A stretch of 64,000 nucleotides of DNA, from contig NZ_CANPVO010000021.1 of the NCBI RefSeq assembly GCF_947581785.1, positions 1-64,000 of the forward strand, read 5' to 3'. The first letter of the stretch is position 1; the number at the start of each line of letters is the position of its first letter. Shown one piece after another: positions 60,552-64,000 of the stretch. This DNA comes from Candidatus Palauibacter polyketidifaciens. GTDB taxonomy: Bacteria; Gemmatimonadota; Gemmatimonadetes; Palauibacterales; Palauibacteraceae. The notes below the pieces were generated by a model. It was given only the letters and a program-made list of their open reading frames with translations, was not told the origin of the DNA and did no database searches. The translations under genes were made by a program, and so were the position numbers.

Positions 60552-61189
60552 ACGACGATCTGAAGCTGTACCTGGATGGAGAAATCGACCGTTCGGAACT
60601 CTCGCGGGAGTTTCGCAGGGAAGCCGAGCGGTGGGATGCCCTCCTGTCGGACGTGCGGGATTCGGGGGTGCACGGAGCTCCGGTCGGACTCGAATCGAGG
60701 GTCATGGCCGAGGTTCGCCAGGAGCGGCGTCGGCCCTTGCCGAGTCTCGTGGACTGGTGGGTGCATCCCCGCTCCGTGCGCGTCCGGCCCTGGCTGGGAC
60801 TCGCGGCGGCCGCCGTGCTTGCGACGTTCTTCCTCTTGCCGCGGGAGAACGTATACACCGAGCCGGCGGGGGCGGCGACGGCACTCGTGGGCGAAGAAGT
60901 CCACTACGTGCAGTTCCGTCTCGAGGCGCCCGGCGCGGCGTCGGTCCACGTTGCGGGCGACTTCAACGACTGGCAGCCGGAGGTCGCGCTGGCCGATCCC
61001 TACGGGACCGGCGTGTGGACCGGTCGTGTGAGGCTCCCGCCCGGCGTGCACAAGTACATGTTCCTCGTGGACGGCGAGACCTGGATCACGGATCCGCACG
61101 CGGAACGTTATGTGGAGGACGGTTACGGCAACCAGAATGCCGTGATCGCCATCACGGGCGGCGCGGGCGCCCGCTCGCTGGCTCCCTAG
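60548..61189 (+). CDS. Anti-sigma-like membrane protein with CBM48-type domain
   Basis: A 213-residue protein whose ATG overlaps the ECF sigma stop. The N-terminal 75 residues are helical and basic and could bind the sigma factor. One hydrophobic helix (about residues 81-98) would cross the membrane. The outer part at about 112-205 is a glycogen-binding or isoamylase-N-like beta sandwich, with VAGDFNDWQPEVAL near 137 and GVHKYMFLVDGETWITDP near 172, the AMPK-beta/CBM48 pattern. No zinc-binding anti-sigma motif is present. The natural reading is a sigma regulator with a carbohydrate-sensing domain outside the cytoplasm. Confidence 0.82.
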   Translation: MNDDLKLYLDGEIDRSELSREFRREAERWDALLSDVRDSGVHGAPVGLESRVMAEVRQERRRPLPSLVDWWVHPRSVRVRPWLGLAAAAVLATFFLLPRENVYTEPAGAATALVGEEVHYVQFRLEAPGAASVHVAGDFNDWQPEVALADPYGTGVWTGRVRLPPGVHKYMFLVDGETWITDPHAERYVEDGYGNQNAVIAITGGAGARSLAP

Positions 61190-61205
61190 CCAGAGCAGGC
61201 AGCCC

Positions 61206-61943
61206 GTGGCAACAGCCCTGCGGCGCCGTTCTCCCGCGGCCGTATTCCTCGTCGCCAGCCTTCTCGCGCTCGGGCCGCCGCTCGCCGGTCAGGACGCGCG
61301 CGCGCGCTTCAGCCGTCATCTGGGCGCGGTCTACGCGGCGCGTACCCTTTCCGTCATAGAGGCGGGCGTCCAGGACGGTCTGCCCCGAGGTCTCCTGATC
61401 GACAAGGCCATGGAGGGCGTGGCGAAGGGGATGTCTCCGGAGGTCGTCCTCGCCGCCGTCGACACGTTCGCCGCGGAGCTGCGGGATGCGGCGTCCGTCG
61501 TCGGTCCGGGGGCCGCGCCGATCGCGCTCGAGAAAGCCGCGGATGCCCTTCGCCGCGGTGTCGGGCGCGAGCTCCTGATGCGGCTGGGACGTGACCGGGC
61601 CGATTTTCCTCTCCTGGTCGTCTCCCTCGAGGAGTTGCTGGACGCCGGCGTGGAACGGGGTTTGGCCGAAGATCTCCTGCGCTACGCGGTGGCCGAAGAG
61701 TTCGACAGCGATGCGGTCCTCCGACTGCCCGCCAGCGTGAAACTGCTCATTCGGGAGTGCGGCGATGGTCAACCCGACTCCTGCTGGTCGCAGGCGAGCA
61801 TGAGGGAGTGCGCCCGCGTGATGCCGACGCGGCCGTGCCCGACTCGAACGCTTGCGGAGGCGGCCCGCTCGGCCGCGGCGCGGCTCCTGCTCGCCCGTTC
61901 CCCGCCTCCCCGCAGCCTGCGGACGTCTGCGACACCGGGCTAG
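61206..61943 (+). CDS. Secreted hypothetical protein
   Basis: A 245-residue exported protein I do not recognise. It has a signal peptide (cleavage after LAGQ near residue 29), then a helical domain with repeated GL/LI-rich segments (VQDGLPRGLLIDKAMEGVAKGM near residue 56, GVERGLAEDLLRYAVAEEF near 148) that resembles tandem small helical repeats. After about residue 185 the sequence loses this pattern and becomes Cys/Arg/Pro/Ala-rich, so the end may be affected by a frameshift or simply be disordered. It follows the sigma-partner gene by 16 nt and is probably in the same transcript. Confidence 0.6.
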   Translation: MATALRRRSPAAVFLVASLLALGPPLAGQDARARFSRHLGAVYAARTLSVIEAGVQDGLPRGLLIDKAMEGVAKGMSPEVVLAAVDTFAAELRDAASVVGPGAAPIALEKAADALRRGVGRELLMRLGRDRADFPLLVVSLEELLDAGVERGLAEDLLRYAVAEEFDSDAVLRLPASVKLLIRECGDGQPDSCWSQASMRECARVMPTRPCPTRTLAEAARSAAARLLLARSPPPRSLRTSATPG

Positions 61944-61964
61944 CACCCTTCCCGGTCTCTGCCG

Positions 61965-61970
61965 TATACT
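61965..61970 (+). promoter_or_regulatory. Candidate -10 box before the FabH-type gene
   Basis: TATACT is a five-of-six match to the consensus -10, but the region at the -35 position is poor (TAGCAC or AGCACC). A transcript from here would have a leader of about 80 nt. Confidence 0.3.
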
Positions 61971-62058
61971 CTCGGACTTTCCGGCGGCCGAGCCCGCCGA
62001 CGCAGGGTTTTGCCATGGGCGCTGGCCCACGGATCTCACCCGCGGATCTCGCCCACGG

Positions 62059-63141
62059 ATGATGGAGAGGGCCTTGGCAGCCAGAGTGACCGCGGCGGTC
62101 ACGGGTACCGGGAGCTACCTGCCGCCGGACAGCATCGACAACTTCCAGCTTCTCGGCATGGGCACGCTGCGCGAGTCGTTCGACGTCGGGCAGGCGCGGT
62201 CCGCGCTCAGGGGTGTCGAGGGTGCCAACGGACTATCGGCCCCCGAGGTCTTCGATCAGTGGGCGTACCAGTTGACCGGCATCCGGTCGCGCCGGCGGAT
62301 CCCGCCGGAGAGCGACCTGACGACCGAGGACATGTGTGCCCGGGCGGGGCTCGCCGCGCTGGAGGCGGCCGGACGCGAGCCGGACGAGATCGACCAGCTC
62401 TATGTCGCGACCGTGTCGCCGTCCGACGAAGTTCCGAACAGTGCCTGTACCGTGGCGACGAAGATCGGGAATCCACGATTGGGAGGATTCGCGATCAACG
62501 CGGCGTGCGCCGGCTTCGTGTACGGCGTGGGGGCGGCGTGGTCGGCGATCGTCAGCGGCATGGCGGAGCGGGTCCTGGTGGTTTCGGGCGACGCCCTCAC
62601 GCGGCTCGTGGACTACACGGACGTGCGGACGGCCGTGCTCTTCGGCGACGGAGCCGGGGCGGTCGTGCTCGAGCGGAGCGAAACGGACCACGGGGTACTC
62701 GGCCCGATGGCGGCGTCCGGCTGGTTCGCTCGCGACCCGCTGTACCTCGTCGGGCAGAGCTGGCGGGACGATCGGGACCGGATCCCCATTCTCCACATGG
62801 AAGGCGGGCCGCGGATCGTCCGCAACGCGATCGTCAAGATGGCCGAAGTGGGCGATCAGGCGCTTCAAAAGGCGGGTCTCGACTGGTCCCACGTGGATTT
62901 TGTGATCCCTCACCAGGCGAACGCGCGAATCACGCAGGGCCTCGAGCAGAGGCTGGAACTCCCGAAAGGGCGCGTCGTCCACAACATCGTCGACTACGGC
63001 AACATGTCCGCCTCGACCGTCGCCGTGACGCTCGATGAGGTCGTCCGCGGAAAGCACGGACCCGTGCCGGACCCGGCCACGATCGTTCTCACCTCGATCG
63101 GCGGCGGCTACACGATGGCGGCGGCGGTCGTCCGCATCTGA
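62059..63141 (+). CDS. 3-oxoacyl-ACP synthase III (FabH-type)
   Basis: Condensing enzyme that starts fatty-acid or related chains by joining an acyl-CoA with malonyl-ACP. The Cys-His-Asn triad is present: C150 in NAACAGF, H285 in PHQANARI and N315 in YGNMSAST. The C-H and H-N spacing is close to that of FabH. The protein has 360 residues, longer than FabH (about 317), with an extra 40-45 residues near the N-terminus (about 25-65), so a specialised KASIII-like enzyme (branched or long-chain, or OleA-like) is possible. The ATG at 62059 lies directly after a small direct repeat. It is convergent with moeA. Confidence 0.86.
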   Translation: MMERALAARVTAAVTGTGSYLPPDSIDNFQLLGMGTLRESFDVGQARSALRGVEGANGLSAPEVFDQWAYQLTGIRSRRRIPPESDLTTEDMCARAGLAALEAAGREPDEIDQLYVATVSPSDEVPNSACTVATKIGNPRLGGFAINAACAGFVYGVGAAWSAIVSGMAERVLVVSGDALTRLVDYTDVRTAVLFGDGAGAVVLERSETDHGVLGPMAASGWFARDPLYLVGQSWRDDRDRIPILHMEGGPRIVRNAIVKMAEVGDQALQKAGLDWSHVDFVIPHQANARITQGLEQRLELPKGRVVHNIVDYGNMSASTVAVTLDEVVRGKHGPVPDPATIVLTSIGGGYTMAAAVVRI

Positions 63142-63180
63142 TTCGACGGGCCGTCTGACAGCCCGCGGCGGACCCGCGCG

Positions 63181-64000
63181 TCAAGCGGGACTCGCCCACT
63201 CCCTGAGCGGAATCACGTCAACGCGGTCCCCGGCGCCGATGGCGTCCGTCCCGACGGGGATCGCGAGGAGCCCGTCGGCCAGCATCGACCCCAGGTTGCC
63301 CGAACCCTGCGGACCGCTCAGGCGAGCCGTGAGGACGCCGGACTCGGCGGATCCGATGAGCACGCGCACGAACGAAAGCACGTCCCGGGGCCCGCGCAGG
63401 TCGTGTGCCGCGACGCACTGCAGCGGTCGCCGGCAGGGGCGCGCGAACCCCGCCATCTTGCGGATCGCCGGCCTTACGAGCGTTTCGTACGTGACGAGCG
63501 CCGAGGCCGGATTGCCCGGGACCCCCCAGAACGGCCGGCCGCCGAGCAGGCCGAAGACGGCGGCGCTGCCGGGGCGCATCCGCAGGCGCCAGAAGGAGCG
63601 CTCGAAGCCGAGTTCGTCGAGTACCTGCTTCACATAGTCGTGTTCGCCGACGCTCACGCCGGCCGCGGAGACGATCGCGTCGCAGGCTCCGGCCTGCGCG
63701 AGACAACGGTGCAGGTCGTCGGGGTCGTCCCGGGCGATGCCGAGCGGCACCGGTTCCGCCCCGGAATCCGCGATCTGGGCGGCCAGCGCGTGCCCGTTCG
63801 AGTTCATGATCTTCCGCCCGGCCCGCACCTCGTCGAATTCATCGAAATCCGCGAGTTCATCTCCGTTCGCAAGCACGCCGACGCGGGGTCGCCGGCCCAC
63901 ATCCACCTGGTCGAGGCCGGCCGACGCGAGCAGCGCCACCGCCGCCGCCCCAAGTTCCTCCCCGCGCTCCACCACCGTGTCGCCCGCCTTGACATCCTCC
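63181..64000 (-). CDS. moeA: Molybdopterin molybdotransferase, 5' end outside the window
   Basis: MoeA inserts molybdate into adenylated molybdopterin. The 273 residues visible cover the C-terminal two thirds: a GVLANGDELADFDE segment (usually TGDEL), the SAAGVSVGEHDYVK motif (family GGVSVGD-x-D), and the GVPGNPASALVTYE segment. The final C-terminal beta-domain ends near ERASPA-like residues (here REWASPA). The gene runs off the window at 64000, so its start is not seen. It supports the presence of Mo-enzymes, in line with the XdhC-like gene. Confidence 0.9.
   Translation of the reverse strand, partial: EDVKAGDTVVERGEELGAAAVALLASAGLDQVDVGRRPRVGVLANGDELADFDEFDEVRAGRKIMNSNGHALAAQIADSGAEPVPLGIARDDPDDLHRCLAQAGACDAIVSAAGVSVGEHDYVKQVLDELGFERSFWRLRMRPGSAAVFGLLGGRPFWGVPGNPASALVTYETLVRPAIRKMAGFARPCRRPLQCVAAHDLRGPRDVLSFVRVLIGSAESGVLTARLSGPQGSGNLGSMLADGLLAIPVGTDAIGAGDRVDVIPLREWASPA

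Overview
The window comes from a very GC-rich, Gram-negative, diderm bacterium. The best overall guess is the FCB superphylum, most plausibly Gemmatimonadota. This rests on a PorX-type response regulator fused to a PglZ/alkaline-phosphatase-like domain, a small conserved protein otherwise familiar from Bacteroidota (48876-49385), a Vps10/Asp-box secreted protein, a 6-bladed beta-propeller lipoprotein, and ECF sigma genes with membrane partners. Outer-membrane biogenesis genes (LptF/LptG, a lipid A-type acyltransferase, TolC, an MCE protein) confirm two membranes. The taxonomy is inferred from gene content only. I saw no rRNA, tRNA, CRISPR array, transposase or phage gene.

Layout. 1-12.1 kb is an envelope block: a UvrC-like GIY-YIG nuclease, gmd, lptF-lptG, then a tight six-gene run (GT9 - PorX - MsbA-like ABC exporter - LpxL-like acyltransferase - GT2 - DUF3108) that ends at a hairpin terminator. 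12.2-20.4 kb holds a small protein, a CorC/CNNM protein, a TPR protein, an isocitrate/isopropylmalate dehydrogenase family enzyme, thiolase, a stomatin-like protein with a partner, and 3-hydroxybutyryl-CoA dehydrogenase. 20.5-25 kb has a PAP2 phosphatase and the replication cluster recF - DUF721/DciA - gyrB. 25-27.1 kb is the most unusual stretch: a tandemly duplicated cassette encoding small secreted two-cysteine proteins, with conserved RNA hairpins and a beta-propeller lipoprotein gene. 27.2-43.7 kb is mixed core metabolism and information processing: glpK, thyX, an Nramp-fold transporter without the metal motifs, a type IIA topoisomerase A subunit, an FmdB zinc ribbon, a Vps10 protein, rho, an MCE protein, ssb, a CDP-alcohol phosphatidyltransferase and a ferredoxin-NADP reductase.

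43.7-55.2 kb is one long minus-strand run. Read in transcription order it is ECF sigma, membrane partner, Spy-like periplasmic protein, TolC, MacA-like adaptor, MacB-type permease (no ATPase gene present), conserved small protein, patatin phospholipase, and a SbcD/SbcC (YhaO/YhaN)-type nuclease-ATPase pair. 55.3-64 kb has a conserved hypothetical gene, etfB-etfA, an XdhC-like protein, a D-threonine aldolase-type PLP enzyme, a second ECF sigma whose partner carries a C-terminal glycogen-binding (CBM48-like) domain, a hypothetical secreted protein, a FabH-type synthase, and a moeA gene cut by the window edge.

Several genes without a Shine-Dalgarno (lptF, glpK, recF, gmd and the 55347 gene) carry -35/-10-like boxes with the -10 ending only 7-8 nt before the start codon, which predicts leaderless mRNAs. 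Genes with long leaders or clear Shine-Dalgarno sequences (rho, the Vps10 gene) do not follow this pattern.
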